DNA from: Chitinophaga varians
Lineage (GTDB): Bacteria > Bacteroidota > Bacteroidia > Chitinophagales > Chitinophagaceae
NCBI RefSeq assembly: GCF_014529945.1
Contig: NZ_JACVFB010000008.1
Location: forward strand, 372,001-436,000
Direction of reading: 5' to 3'
DNA: 64,000 bases
A program made the translations under genes and the position numbers. The notes below the pieces were generated by a model that saw nothing but the letters and a program-made list of their open reading frames with translations, searched no databases and had not been told where the DNA came from. Below are positions 8,757-16,214 of this stretch, in pieces (the stretch's first letter is position 1; every line of letters begins with the position of its first letter).

Positions 8757-8844
8757 CAAATTATTTCCTATTGTCCTTATGCTATTGGACATCATCTAAC
8801 CTATGCCATGGATGGGGCTTTCAGAAATGAAAGTCCTTTTTTTT
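8757..8844 (+). ncRNA. candidate free-standing small RNA, about 88 nt
   Basis: It begins about 7 bases after the TATATTTG element and ends in an intrinsic terminator. Inside is a small hairpin (TGTCC ... GGACA, about 8772-8791) and an unpaired central stretch (CATCATCTAACCTATGCC). The 8526-8921 gap holds no open frame of note. The nearest downstream plus-strand gene starts at 11613, so this is not its leader. It could also be the processed 3' end of the 7692-8525 transcript, since no other terminator lies between them. Family unknown. Confidence 0.45.
8815..8844 (+). terminator. terminator of the small-RNA candidate
   Basis: The 8-bp stem GGGCTTTC / GAAAGTCC includes one G-U pair and has loop AGAAAT. 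It is followed by eight T residues. Confidence 0.75.
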
Positions 8845-8871
8845 GTCCGGTACTTTTTAACACATAAAAGA

Positions 8872-8895
8872 AGCCCCCCGAAAAATCGGGGGGCT
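8872..8895 (-). terminator. terminator of the arginine decarboxylase gene
   Basis: A perfect 9-bp stem (AGCCCCCCG / CGGGGGGCT) with loop AAAAAT lies 27 bases after the minus-strand stop. TTCTTTTAT follows on that strand. Confidence 0.85.
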
Positions 8896-8921
8896 TTCAG
8901 TAGGATTACTAACCCATTTTT

Positions 8922-10322
8922 TTAATAACCCAAAATCTTTAACATACTCTGGGAAGTTTGCTCTTTGGCATACAACCAGTCTTTCAGTTGTCCGTTTTTA
9001 TCATACCCCACGATCACGTGTTTGGGAGATGGAATCAGACAGTGTTTAATACCGCCATATCCACTCAGCTGGTCCTGATAAGCGCCGGTATGAAAGAAAC
9101 CGATATACAGCGGCTCTCCGCTTGGCTGTTGTTTCGGTAAAAATACCGCGTTGATATGTTCCTCAGATGTATAAAAGTCGTATCCGTCGCAGGTAAGACC
9201 ACCCAGATGTACTTCCTGGTATTCCTGGTCCCACTTATTGATAGGCAGCATCAGGAATTTCTCCCCAATACCCCATGTATCCGGCAGGGTAGTAATGAAC
9301 GAGCTATCGATCATGTACCAGGATTCCCTGTCGTTCTGCATTTTTTCACCTACCACGCTGTAAATCACCGCACCGCTCTCACCTACAGTAAAGGAACCGA
9401 ATTCTGTGTAGATGTCCGGTACCGGTACCTTGTTCTTTTTGCAGGTGCTTTTGATGTTGGCCACAATTTCGTTAACGATGTAATTATAATCGTAGTCAAA
9501 GCCCAGGGAGTGTTTGATCGGGAAACCGCCACCAATATTGATGCTGTCCAGTTCCGGGCAGATCTTTTTCAGCTGGCAGTACAGGTTGATCACCCTGTTG
9601 AACTGTGACCAGTAGAAGATATCGTCTTTGATCCCTTTGTTCATAAAGAAGTGCAGCATTTTCAGCTCAAACTTCTCGTTCCCTTTGATTTTATCGACAT
9701 AATATTCGAGGATATCGCGGGGAGGCACGCCCAAACGGGAAGTATAGAAGTCGAAGCTGGGCTCTTCTTCCGCGGCTACGCGGATACCCAGTTTCACCTT
9801 ATCTTTTATCCGGACGTTGCGTTTGTAGTCTTCCAGCTCTTCTTTGTTGTCCAGTACCGGGATCACATTTTTAAAGCCGCTGTTGATCAGTCTGGCTATG
9901 GCCCTGGTATAGGCTTTCGTTTTGAAACCGTTGCAGAGTACAAACGTCTCTTTGTTGATCTTCTTTTTTTCGTACAGTTTGTTTACGATATCGATATCAT
10001 AAGCAAACGATGTTTCGATGTGCACGCCATGTTTCAGGGTTTCCTCCATAATGAAGGAGAAGTGCGAACTCTTGGTACAATAGCAGTAATAGTATTTTCC
10101 ATCGTACCTGTTCTTCTTGATGGCATCATGGAACATTTTCTTTGCCTTGTTGATCTGCATCCCGATCTTGGGAAGGTAGGTCAACTTAAATGGCGTTCCG
10201 TACTTGTCAATCAGCGCCTTAATGTCCAAACCGTTAAACTCCAGGTAGTTGTCTTTTACGTCAAAGCCCTCCTGGGGGAATTCAAAAGTCTGTTTAACGA
10301 GGTCGGTGTAGGTGTTGTTCAT
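8922..10322 (-). CDS. speA: biosynthetic arginine decarboxylase, PLP-dependent (Bacteroidota type)
   Basis: 466 residues, an alanine-racemase-fold (type III) PLP decarboxylase of the compact Bacteroidota kind rather than the ~650-residue E. coli SpeA. The PLP lysine is K84 in YYCYCTKSSHF. Other fold landmarks are HIETSFAYDI, the glycine-rich NIGGGFPI that binds PLP phosphate, and TEFGSFTVGESG. The last is the equivalent of the conserved EPGR region, though it is altered here. The expected reaction, arginine to agmatine plus CO2, opens polyamine synthesis. Substrate assignment rests on similarity to proteins annotated this way; ornithine, lysine or a carboxylated polyamine are alternatives. 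Confidence 0.8.
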   Translation of the reverse strand: MNNTYTDLVKQTFEFPQEGFDVKDNYLEFNGLDIKALIDKYGTPFKLTYLPKIGMQINKAKKMFHDAIKKNRYDGKYYYCYCTKSSHFSFIMEETLKHGVHIETSFAYDIDIVNKLYEKKKINKETFVLCNGFKTKAYTRAIARLINSGFKNVIPVLDNKEELEDYKRNVRIKDKVKLGIRVAAEEEPSFDFYTSRLGVPPRDILEYYVDKIKGNEKFELKMLHFFMNKGIKDDIFYWSQFNRVINLYCQLKKICPELDSINIGGGFPIKHSLGFDYDYNYIVNEIVANIKSTCKKNKVPVPDIYTEFGSFTVGESGAVIYSVVGEKMQNDRESWYMIDSSFITTLPDTWGIGEKFLMLPINKWDQEYQEVHLGGLTCDGYDFYTSEEHINAVFLPKQQPSGEPLYIGFFHTGAYQDQLSGYGGIKHCLIPSPKHVIVGYDKNGQLKDWLYAKEQTSQSMLKILGY

Positions 10323-10437
10323 TTAAATCTGCAAATGAATTAGTAATAAAATAAACTACAGGATAAATGCTCCTTTTCCTCGCTGGAAACTCCTGGTTTA
10401 CACACCTACGTCAGTTGAAACCCAGCAAAATTGGTTG

Positions 10438-10445
10438 CAAAGCTA
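10438..10445 (-). promoter_or_regulatory. -7 element upstream of the decarboxylase gene
   Basis: TAGCTTTG on the minus strand fits TAnnTTTG. Transcription would start near 10432, giving a leader of about 110 nt. No clear -33 element was found. Confidence 0.4.
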
Positions 10446-10564
10446 AATATTTTGTTGATTGCTGCATTAATTTTTTTCCGGGTATCCTGCCGGGCAACAG
10501 GTCAACAACCGGGCAAATATACAAACAATTACAAATCAGCAAATTAAATAAAAATATTTAATAT

Positions 10565-11197
10565 TTATTGGCCATTATTAATGACTACCGGCGACTGTTT
10601 TCCTTCGCAGAAAAGCAGGTCCAGAATACTGAGATCGGGCAGGAAACCGACACGTTCCTGGAACACCTGGGTGTACTGCGCCGCATCTTCCGTTGCCGGG
10701 GCGTTGGGCAGGATACGGTCACGCGCGTCCGTAACACCGGGCACTTCCTTTTGATAGCTTTCGGTGAACTGAATAACCGGGTTAATGCCGAGCTTGTTAT
10801 TCACCCATTCAAAACAGGCCATGTTCCAGTCGAGCAAAAATGAGAATGGTTTTTCAAACAGCCCCTGCAGGTCTTCCTCATAATATTCAAACCAGGGAGA
10901 GCGCCGATAAGCAGACACGAGCGTTTTCCAGTGCAGAGACTGCCATTTCTCTTCATTACTAATCCGGACATCCTTCATCAGCGTGCGTTGATTTTTTCCG
11001 CGGGTCAGGGGCACACTTAAGATCATGCGGCCATTTGGGCCGGCGAGATAACAACGGTTCCGGTAACTGAGCTTTTGATAGTGCTCATATTTCTCTATCT
11101 GTAATATATCGTGGTTAATTAAAGTTTTATAGAAGATAATTGGCGGAAAATACTGTGATTCAATTAATAGCACTTCACTTTTTGCATTCTCTGTCAT
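10565..11197 (-). CDS. WbqC family protein
   Basis: 210 residues. The family pattern is clear: an N-terminal ESQYFPPIIFYKTLI, then KLSYRNRCYLAGPNGRMIL, SVPLTRGKNQ, WQSLHWKTLVSAYRRSPWFEYY and LLDWNMACFEWV. WbqC-like proteins are often found with polysaccharide or glycan genes, and some are proposed to act in amino-sugar or glycolipid modification, but the reaction is not established. No glycan genes are adjacent here. It is transcribed toward the decarboxylase gene with a 242-base gap, so co-transcription is uncertain. Confidence 0.85.
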   Translation of the reverse strand: MTENAKSEVLLIESQYFPPIIFYKTLINHDILQIEKYEHYQKLSYRNRCYLAGPNGRMILSVPLTRGKNQRTLMKDVRISNEEKWQSLHWKTLVSAYRRSPWFEYYEEDLQGLFEKPFSFLLDWNMACFEWVNNKLGINPVIQFTESYQKEVPGVTDARDRILPNAPATEDAAQYTQVFQERVGFLPDLSILDLLFCEGKQSPVVINNGQ

Positions 11198-11555
11198 ATT
11201 GTCAAATTTTTAACCCGCCAACGCGGAAATGAATAGTTACAGCTGCTGACTCACTTACAGTTATCTACTTAATAATTAATTTCAAGTAACTGGATAACAA
11301 TTCATAGAAAAGTTATTCATATGCTAACGAAATTAGTATTTCACCGTTTAAAGTAAAATGGCAGTCAAATGCAAAAATACTAAAGAAATTAGTTGCTTGC
11401 GAGATGATTTTAAGCAAGCTCAGGAAGGATTTGAAAGATAACAAACAATCCTAAAGAATATATTTTTTTATATTCATTTTTAAACCTATTTAAAATAGTC
11501 TCCTACCCGGCTCCGCCATAACTTCCCGTTAAATGTTTCCCAATTCGGATACTCG
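11198..11555. other. AT-rich divergent gap between the WbqC and LEA-type genes
   Basis: No gene was seen. A possible minus-strand -7 element TATTTTTG lies at 11372-11379, about 180 bases ahead of the WbqC start, without a good -33. The LEA-gene promoter closes the gap on the other side. The remainder is low-complexity A/T sequence. Confidence 0.6.
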
Positions 11556-11588
11556 TTTTTGATAAGTAAAACCTTTGCTGTAGGTTTG
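11556..11588 (+). promoter_or_regulatory. Bacteroidota-type promoter of the LEA-type lipoprotein gene
   Basis: TTTTTG (11556-11561) is followed after 19 bases by TAGGTTTG (11581-11588), a full match to the TTTG-n19-TAnnTTTG pattern. Transcription would start near 11595, 18 bases before the ATG at 11613. It also rules out the in-frame ATG at 11559. Confidence 0.75.
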
Positions 11589-11612
11589 AAGATTAAAAGT
11601 TCACCGATCACA

Positions 11613-12068
11613 ATGAAAACGATCCGTCTGTTTTTAATCATCATGGCCACCTGGGGACTGGCAAGCTCATGCGAAAAAATGAAGGACCTCCAGTTTGTGA
11701 GAGTAGCCAATTTGCAAATGGATGAGCTAGGCATGTCCAAAAGTATTGTACGGCTCACCCTGGCATATTATAACCCGAACAATTATCAGCTCAAACTCAA
11801 AGACGCCAACTTCAATGTATTTTTCGATGACACCGAAGTCGGCCGATCCATTCAGGATACCATGATCAACATCCCCGCAAAAGACACCTTTTACTTTCCG
11901 GTGAAGCTGGAAGTCAACATGGCCAATGTGCTGAAAAATGCGTTTACCGCTTTCTCCAGCAAGGAAGTCACCATAAAAGCCACCGGCAACTGTAAAGTAG
12001 GCAAGGGAGGCATTTACATTCCTTTCCCGATTAAATGCGAAACAAAGCAGGCGCTGAATTTCTTTTAA
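11613..12068 (+). CDS. LEA type 2 family lipoprotein
   Basis: 151 residues from the ATG at 11613. Lipoprotein signal with LASSC, lipid-modified cysteine C20. The rest matches the LEA_2 (water-stress/hypersensitive response) immunoglobulin-like fold: VRLTLAYYNPNNYQLKLKDANF, where the N-P-N motif is diagnostic, then INIPAKDTFYFPVKLEV. Bacterial members are membrane-anchored and of unclear role, perhaps in envelope stress. It is monocistronic, with its own promoter and terminator. Confidence 0.8.
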   Translation: MKTIRLFLIIMATWGLASSCEKMKDLQFVRVANLQMDELGMSKSIVRLTLAYYNPNNYQLKLKDANFNVFFDDTEVGRSIQDTMINIPAKDTFYFPVKLEVNMANVLKNAFTAFSSKEVTIKATGNCKVGKGGIYIPFPIKCETKQALNFF

Positions 12069-12099
12069 GGAAATGATGTGCTTATATAATTAGTATGGA

Positions 12100-12125
12100 A
12101 GCTCCGGTCCTGCCGGGGCTTTTTT
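12100..12125 (+). terminator. terminator between the LEA gene and the convergent 160-aa gene
   Basis: The stem AGCTCCGG / CCGGGGCT has one G-T pair and is followed by a T run. It overlaps the stop of the convergent gene. Confidence 0.75.
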
Positions 12126-12606
12126 ATTTCGATACCGTTACCAGGGAGATGATCTTCAGGATGTGTTGGGCGTCTTCCAGGCTACGCACAGGTGATAAAG
12201 CAGCCATTCCCCTGACTGCATTTATATCCGGCAAAAGTTCCCCGCTGAGCAGGCCACTATCGGCCGCCGCTTTATAGGCCATGGCTGTTTTCAGCGCAGC
12301 AGCTTTGATTCGCAGCGAATGCGGACTATACCGGCCGGGATGCAGATGAATATACTGCTCCGGGTTATCCGACAACCGCAATACCCAACGGGAGGTATCA
12401 GACAGCGTCACTTCCACATAGCCGTCCCGTGCCGCCACCCAGGCGGCAAAAGCTGCCGGCAGAAAAATACCCTGCGCCGTCAGTTGCGCAGTCACTTCCT
12501 CAAAAATCACTTCCACGGCCAACGCGCCGGTATACATATCCATCTGGGAGGTCCCGATCTTTTGAAGCGCTGCCGGCAGATCAGTAATCGACACCGTTGC
12601 CAGCAT
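12124..12606 (-). CDS. uncharacterised 160-residue protein
   Basis: No family was recognised. The protein is soluble and alanine-rich, without signal peptide or membrane segment. It has an alpha/beta look: a strand-rich middle (YVEVTLSDTSRWVLRLSDN, then EQYIHLHPGRYSPHSLRIKA) followed by helices. The codon usage and good fit between flanking terminators support a real gene. The middle could be a small ligand-binding or regulatory fold, but nothing diagnostic is visible. It converges on the LEA lipoprotein gene, and the gap to the HMA gene behind it is 173 bases. Confidence 0.6.
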   Translation of the reverse strand: MLATVSITDLPAALQKIGTSQMDMYTGALAVEVIFEEVTAQLTAQGIFLPAAFAAWVAARDGYVEVTLSDTSRWVLRLSDNPEQYIHLHPGRYSPHSLRIKAAALKTAMAYKAAADSGLLSGELLPDINAVRGMAALSPVRSLEDAQHILKIISLVTVSK

Positions 12607-12723
12607 CTGTTGTAATACACCTAAATGGTGTTTGAACGGGTTAAAGAGAATGCAGGAAATAGCCGAAAATTTGAAGATTTGAGCAATTTATGGGGAAAAT
12701 GGGGAATTTCAGGCGCATTAAAA

Positions 12724-12754
12724 ACCCGGGAAGGGCTCGGACCTCTCCCCGGGT
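12724..12754 (-). terminator. terminator of the HMA-domain gene
   Basis: The ACCCGGG / CCCGGGT stem encloses a short inner pairing. A T5 run follows on the minus strand. Confidence 0.75.
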
Positions 12755-12779
12755 ATAATTATAATGATGGTATCAAAGC

Positions 12780-13154
12780 TTAGTGCTTTTTCTTTTCCAT
12801 GCCGCCGCCATCTTCAGGCTTTTTGCAGCATTTAGGCAGTTTAGCGTAGCTTTCCGGATTGGCAGTTACGTTATCTGCGTCATAACCGGCATTAGCGATA
12901 CCTGTTTTAACGTTTTCGATATTCGTACGGTCATCCCAGTATTTTACGGTGGTTACGTGTTTTTTAAAATCCACTTTTACCGACTCTACACCTTCTTCCT
13001 GGGACATATATCTTTCGATACGGTTTTTGCAGGACTCACACTGCACGGTAGGCGTGCTGATCTTGGCAGTCAGCAGGGATTTTTTCTTCTGCTGGGCCAT
13101 GGCCACGCTTACGCTCGCCAGCAGGAACAGCATTACTAATTTTACGATGCGCAT
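12780..13154 (-). CDS. secreted heavy-metal-associated (HMA) domain protein
   Basis: 124 residues. Signal peptide 1-20 (…VSVAMA), so it acts outside the cytoplasm. An HMA ferredoxin-like fold follows with the metal-binding pair C39-ESC-C42, but without the usual methionine before it. GVESVKVDFKKHVTTVKYW and the closing TGIANAGYDADNV are typical of copper chaperones and MerP-like proteins. An extra C-terminal patch, KCCKKP (C109, C110) plus KKKH, adds possible ligands. A role in periplasmic copper or zinc handling is inferred. It lies 47 bases after pyrE on the same strand and may be co-transcribed. Confidence 0.85.
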   Translation of the reverse strand: MRIVKLVMLFLLASVSVAMAQQKKKSLLTAKISTPTVQCESCKNRIERYMSQEEGVESVKVDFKKHVTTVKYWDDRTNIENVKTGIANAGYDADNVTANPESYAKLPKCCKKPEDGGGMEKKKH

Positions 13155-13201
13155 AGTATAGATTTTGACAACCGAATATACAAAAAAAGTAATATACCCG
13201 A

Positions 13202-13837
13202 CTATTTACCCCATTGGTCAGGCGCTGTTCTCCACGCCTGCAGCGTGCTGATCTCATCCGCAGAAACAATACCCTTCTCTTCTGCCAGGGCAATCATAGC
13301 GTTGTAGTTGCTCAGTGACTTAAACGGTACGCCGGCTGCTTCAAATGCTTTTACCGCTATGTCAAAGCCATAGTTGAAGATAGACACCATGCCTATTACT
13401 TCACCACCTGCCGCACGGATGGCCTGTACCGCTTCGAGGCTGCTTTTACCCGTAGAGATCAGGTCCTCCACCACTACTACCTGCTGACCAGGTTGCAGTA
13501 CGCCTTCTATCTGATTACCCATGCCATGCTCTTTCGGTTTGGAACGGACATAGATAAACGGCAGTTTCAGCTGGTCAGCCACCAGTGCGCCGTGTGGAAT
13601 ACCCGCAGTAGCCACGCCCGCGATTACCGCAGCATCCGGGAAAGTTTCAAATACGGTATTGCATAACTCGGATTTGATGTAGTCCCGCACATACGGATAG
13701 GATAACAATTTCCGGTTATCGCAATAAATGGGAGATTTCCATCCGGAAGCCCATGTAAAAGGCTGGGCAGGGCTCAACTTTACGGCCTGCACCTGCAGCA
13801 GTTTTTCTGCAACTTGTTTTTCGCTTACTGTAGTCAT
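13202..13837 (-). CDS. pyrE: orotate phosphoribosyltransferase
   Basis: 211 residues from the ATG at 13837. An upstream in-frame start at 13858 is unlikely because the -7 promoter element lies between the two. It converts orotate and PRPP to OMP in pyrimidine synthesis. Landmarks are TWASGWKSPIYCDNR, GVATAGIPHGA, the flexible-loop YVRSKPKEHGMGN and the PRPP-binding VVVVEDLISTGKSS. Length and motifs are complete. Other pyr genes are not nearby. The predicted transcript start practically coincides with the start codon, suggesting a leaderless mRNA. Confidence 0.95.
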   Translation of the reverse strand: MTTVSEKQVAEKLLQVQAVKLSPAQPFTWASGWKSPIYCDNRKLLSYPYVRDYIKSELCNTVFETFPDAAVIAGVATAGIPHGALVADQLKLPFIYVRSKPKEHGMGNQIEGVLQPGQQVVVVEDLISTGKSSLEAVQAIRAAGGEVIGMVSIFNYGFDIAVKAFEAAGVPFKSLSNYNAMIALAEEKGIVSADEISTLQAWRTAPDQWGK

Positions 13838-13844
13838 ACAGCGC

Positions 13845-13852
13845 CAAAGGTA
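13845..13852 (-). promoter_or_regulatory. -7 element of the pyrE promoter
   Basis: TACCTTTG on the minus strand ends 8 bases before the ATG at 13837. With the usual 5-7-base offset, transcription begins at or next to the start codon. The -33 half is not obvious. Confidence 0.55.
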
Positions 13853-13860
13853 AAACATTT

Positions 13861-13960
13861 GATTATTTGCCCATTTAGATATTTAGACATTGACAGATTT
13901 GAGTGTTTTCATTAAATCTTCAAATATCTAAATCACTGAATAACCAAATGTCTAAATTTG
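13861..13960. repeat. intergenic inverted repeat of AAATGTCTAAAT-type words (divergent gap)
   Basis: The left arm has ATTTAGATATTTAGACATT. The right arm has AAATATCTAAAT and AAATGTCTAAAT, the inverted form, separated by a ~30-base centre. It fills the gap between divergent pyrE and the Nudix gene. The last word of the right arm contains the -7 element of the Nudix gene. Confidence 0.7.
13953..13960 (+). promoter_or_regulatory. -7 element of the Nudix gene, inside a repeat arm
   Basis: TAAATTTG is an exact TAnnTTTG match. The predicted start near 13966-13967 falls after the ATG at 13965, which favours the next in-frame ATG at 13977. Confidence 0.55.
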
Positions 13961-13976
13961 CATCATGCAAGCTAAC

Positions 13977-14588
13977 ATGACGATCTACCTGAATGAGCGC
14001 CCCCTCATCATCAGCGGAAGTGAACAAAACATACCAGCAGACATCAACGGGGCAAAGGTTTACCTGAATCCCGATACGGAGAAAATAGAGAAGGTATTAC
14101 AGAAGATGGAGGAAGGTAAAAAAGAAGCGGCCGTATTTATCACAGAAGATGTGAAACAGCTGTTTAAAAAGGTGTCTCTTCATTTTACGGTACTGGTGGC
14201 CGCCGGTGGCCTGATCACCAATCCCGACGGTGAAATCCTGATGATGTTCCGCAGAGGAAAGTGGGACCTGCCTAAAGGCAAACAAGACCCGGGCGAAGAC
14301 CTCGAAACCTGCGCTGTCCGTGAAGTAGCGGAGGAAACAGGGCTGCATACCATTGCCCTCACGCATAAAATCACGGAGACGTTTCACTACTACCCTATGA
14401 AGACTAAAAAAGTATTGAAACACACCCACTGGTACCGGATGCAGTTCACCGGTACAGAACTTACGGTACCACAGATCGAAGAAGATATTCAGGATATAGA
14501 ATGGGTTAAACCACAAAACCTCGAGAAATACCTTAAATACTCCTACGAGAACATCCGGGAAGTATTCAAAGCAGAAGGCCTTATTTAA
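13977..14588 (+). CDS. Nudix hydrolase
   Basis: 203 residues from the ATG at 13977, or 207 if 13965 is used. A ~65-residue N-terminal region of unknown role precedes the Nudix domain. The Nudix box is complete: GKQDPGEDLETCAVREVAEE followed by TGL, with G, RE and EE in register. Nudix enzymes hydrolyse nucleoside diphosphates linked to another moiety, with Mg2+. The substrate cannot be read from sequence. The box follows GKWDLPKGK, typical of this Bacteroidota group. It is a single gene, convergent with a thioesterase. Confidence 0.88.
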   Translation: MTIYLNERPLIISGSEQNIPADINGAKVYLNPDTEKIEKVLQKMEEGKKEAAVFITEDVKQLFKKVSLHFTVLVAAGGLITNPDGEILMMFRRGKWDLPKGKQDPGEDLETCAVREVAEETGLHTIALTHKITETFHYYPMKTKKVLKHTHWYRMQFTGTELTVPQIEEDIQDIEWVKPQNLEKYLKYSYENIREVFKAEGLI

Positions 14589-14596
14589 AATTTAAA

Positions 14597-14701
14597 CAAT
14601 TACAAATTACGAATTGAGGACTCATTTATGGAACGGTTGTTTAGGAACCGCTCTGACAAGGGACCCTCAATTCGTAATTCCTAATTCCTAATTTGTAATT
14701 G
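14597..14701. repeat. intergenic inverted repeat, ACGAATT-type (convergent gap)
   Basis: Left arm 14597-14619 is the inverse of right arm 14665-14701, which carries two extra CCTAATT words. The centre has its own short hairpin (CGGTT ... AACCG). The centre is similar to those of the elements at 18507-18592 and 61070-61190. It lies between the convergent Nudix and thioesterase genes and could serve as their terminator. Confidence 0.8.
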
Positions 14702-14704
14702 ATT

Positions 14705-15136
14705 TTATCTTTTGGCCAGAATAGCCATGGTAAGCCGGCTTACACAGATAAGTTTGTGCTGGTCATCAGTAATCCGGATGTCCCACACATGGCTGGTAGC
14801 GCCTATATGCAAGGGTTTAGCGCAGGCATGCACATATCCGCTCTTTACTCCCCTCAGGTGATTGGCACTGATTTCCATACCCACACAAATTTGTTTGTCG
14901 GGATCGATGATTAACCCGGAAGCCATGCTGCCCACTGTTTCTGCCAGCGCCACAGAAGCGCCGCCATGCAACAGACCATACGGCTGTTTGGTACGATGGT
15001 CCACCGGCATCATCATCTTCAGGTAATCCGGACCTATTTCTGTAAATTCCATTCCCAGATGGGCCCCCATCGTATTTTCACTCAGTTCATTGAGTGTGTC
15101 CAGTGATACGTTCAGGGAATGCCAGATCGCTTTCAT
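14705..15136 (-). CDS. hotdog-fold acyl-CoA thioesterase (PaaI/MenI-like)
   Basis: 143 residues, full length for a single hotdog domain. Visible motifs: LGMEFTEIGPDYLKMMMPVD, then HGGASVALAETVGSMAS with the catalytic acidic residue (E of AETVG), and GMEISANHLRGVKSGYVHA. The pattern is closest to MenI/YdiI and PaaI enzymes. 1,4-dihydroxy-2-naphthoyl-CoA hydrolysis in menaquinone synthesis is plausible for this phylum but not proven. It is the last gene of a four-gene run with DUF3822, rsmD and coaD. It starts 11 bases after the coaD stop. Confidence 0.85.
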   Translation of the reverse strand: MKAIWHSLNVSLDTLNELSENTMGAHLGMEFTEIGPDYLKMMMPVDHRTKQPYGLLHGGASVALAETVGSMASGLIIDPDKQICVGMEISANHLRGVKSGYVHACAKPLHIGATSHVWDIRITDDQHKLICVSRLTMAILAKR

Positions 15137-15147
15137 AGTATGCGCTT

Positions 15148-15630
15148 TTACAGTGATCGCTTATGTTGTTGAATACCTTCCAGCACTACTTTATGCAGGA
15201 AAGGCTGTACATCTCCCCCATGCCGGAAAATATCCCGTACCAGCGTGGAGGCCACACTGGAGTATTGCGGCGTGGTGGTCAGGAAAATCGTTTCTATGTC
15301 GGGTGCGATCGTCCGGTTGACATCCGCAATAGCTTTTTCATATTCGAAATCACTCACGTACCGGATACCACGCAGGATAAAGTTAGCCCCGATTTCCTTA
15401 CAAAAGTTGATGGTCAGCCCCTGATAGGCGGCTACTTCCACCCTCGGGTCGTTTTTATAGATCTCCCGGATCCACTCCATACGTTCTTCCAGCGAAAACA
15501 TCGGTGATTTGCTGCTATTGGTGCCGATGCCCACCACCAGGCGGTCAAACAGGCCCAGCCCCCGGTCTATGATATCGGTATGGCCCAGCGTGATGGGATC
15601 GAAGGTGCCCGGAAATAAACAAGTCCTCAT
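15148..15630 (-). CDS. coaD: pantetheine-phosphate adenylyltransferase
   Basis: 160 residues, exact family length. It adenylates 4'-phosphopantetheine to dephospho-CoA, the penultimate step of CoA synthesis. The nucleotidyltransferase signature is GTFDPITLGHTDII (TxGH), followed by GIGTNSSKSPMFSLEER, RGIRYVSDFEYE and TLVRDIFRHGGDV. The last CoA step, coaE, is at 37564. It sits between rsmD and the thioesterase gene in one run; rsmD-coaD adjacency is common in bacteria. Confidence 0.96.
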   Translation of the reverse strand: MRTCLFPGTFDPITLGHTDIIDRGLGLFDRLVVGIGTNSSKSPMFSLEERMEWIREIYKNDPRVEVAAYQGLTINFCKEIGANFILRGIRYVSDFEYEKAIADVNRTIAPDIETIFLTTTPQYSSVASTLVRDIFRHGGDVQPFLHKVVLEGIQQHKRSL

Positions 15631-15659
15631 GGAAAGTTGATGGGTTTTAAATGACAGGT

Positions 15660-16214
15660 TCAGCGCTTCAGCTCTTCCCGGTTAATGAAAATCGAGAAGG
15701 TAGTCCCGCCGTAACTCCTTTCAGAGCGGTAATAGCTATAACCCTGAAAATCGTTCTGCCGGGTATGTTCAATGACCAGCCAGCCTTCGGGATTGAGCAG
15801 TTGTTGCTCAAAAATGATCCCGGGCAGTTTATACATGGCCTCCATGGCATAAGGCGGGTCGGCAAAAATGAAATCGAATTTTTCGGTGCATTGCTGCAGA
15901 TACTTAAACACATCCATCCGCACTACTTTCAGGGTAGGGATGTCCAGCAACCGGGCTGTTTTGGTAATAAATTCAGCCATCGCATGATCTTTCTCCACGA
16001 TGGTCATATCAGTGGCGCCTCTGGACGCCAGCTCGTAGCTGATGCTGCCGGTACCGCCAAAAATGTCGAGTGTTTTTAAAGAAGGAATATCCAGATTGTT
16101 CTCGATGATATTAAACAGTCCGCCTTTGGCAATGTCTGTAGTAGGCCTTGTATTAGGCATTTTTGCAGGCGGTTGTATCTTTCTGCCCCCACGTTCTCCT
16201 CCGATTATACGCAT
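15660..16214 (-). CDS. rsmD: 16S rRNA (guanine966-N2)-methyltransferase
   Basis: 184 residues, full length. The start MRIIGGERGGRKI is classic. The SAM-binding motif is TLDIFGGTGSISYELASRGA, and the catalytic FADPPYAM (DPPY) marks an N6/N2 base methyltransferase. It methylates G966 of 16S rRNA in the assembled 30S subunit. Its start overlaps the DUF3822 stop by 10 bases, so they are translationally coupled. coaD follows after 29 bases. Confidence 0.95.
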   Translation of the reverse strand: MRIIGGERGGRKIQPPAKMPNTRPTTDIAKGGLFNIIENNLDIPSLKTLDIFGGTGSISYELASRGATDMTIVEKDHAMAEFITKTARLLDIPTLKVVRMDVFKYLQQCTEKFDFIFADPPYAMEAMYKLPGIIFEQQLLNPEGWLVIEHTRQNDFQGYSYYRSERSYGGTTFSIFINREELKR

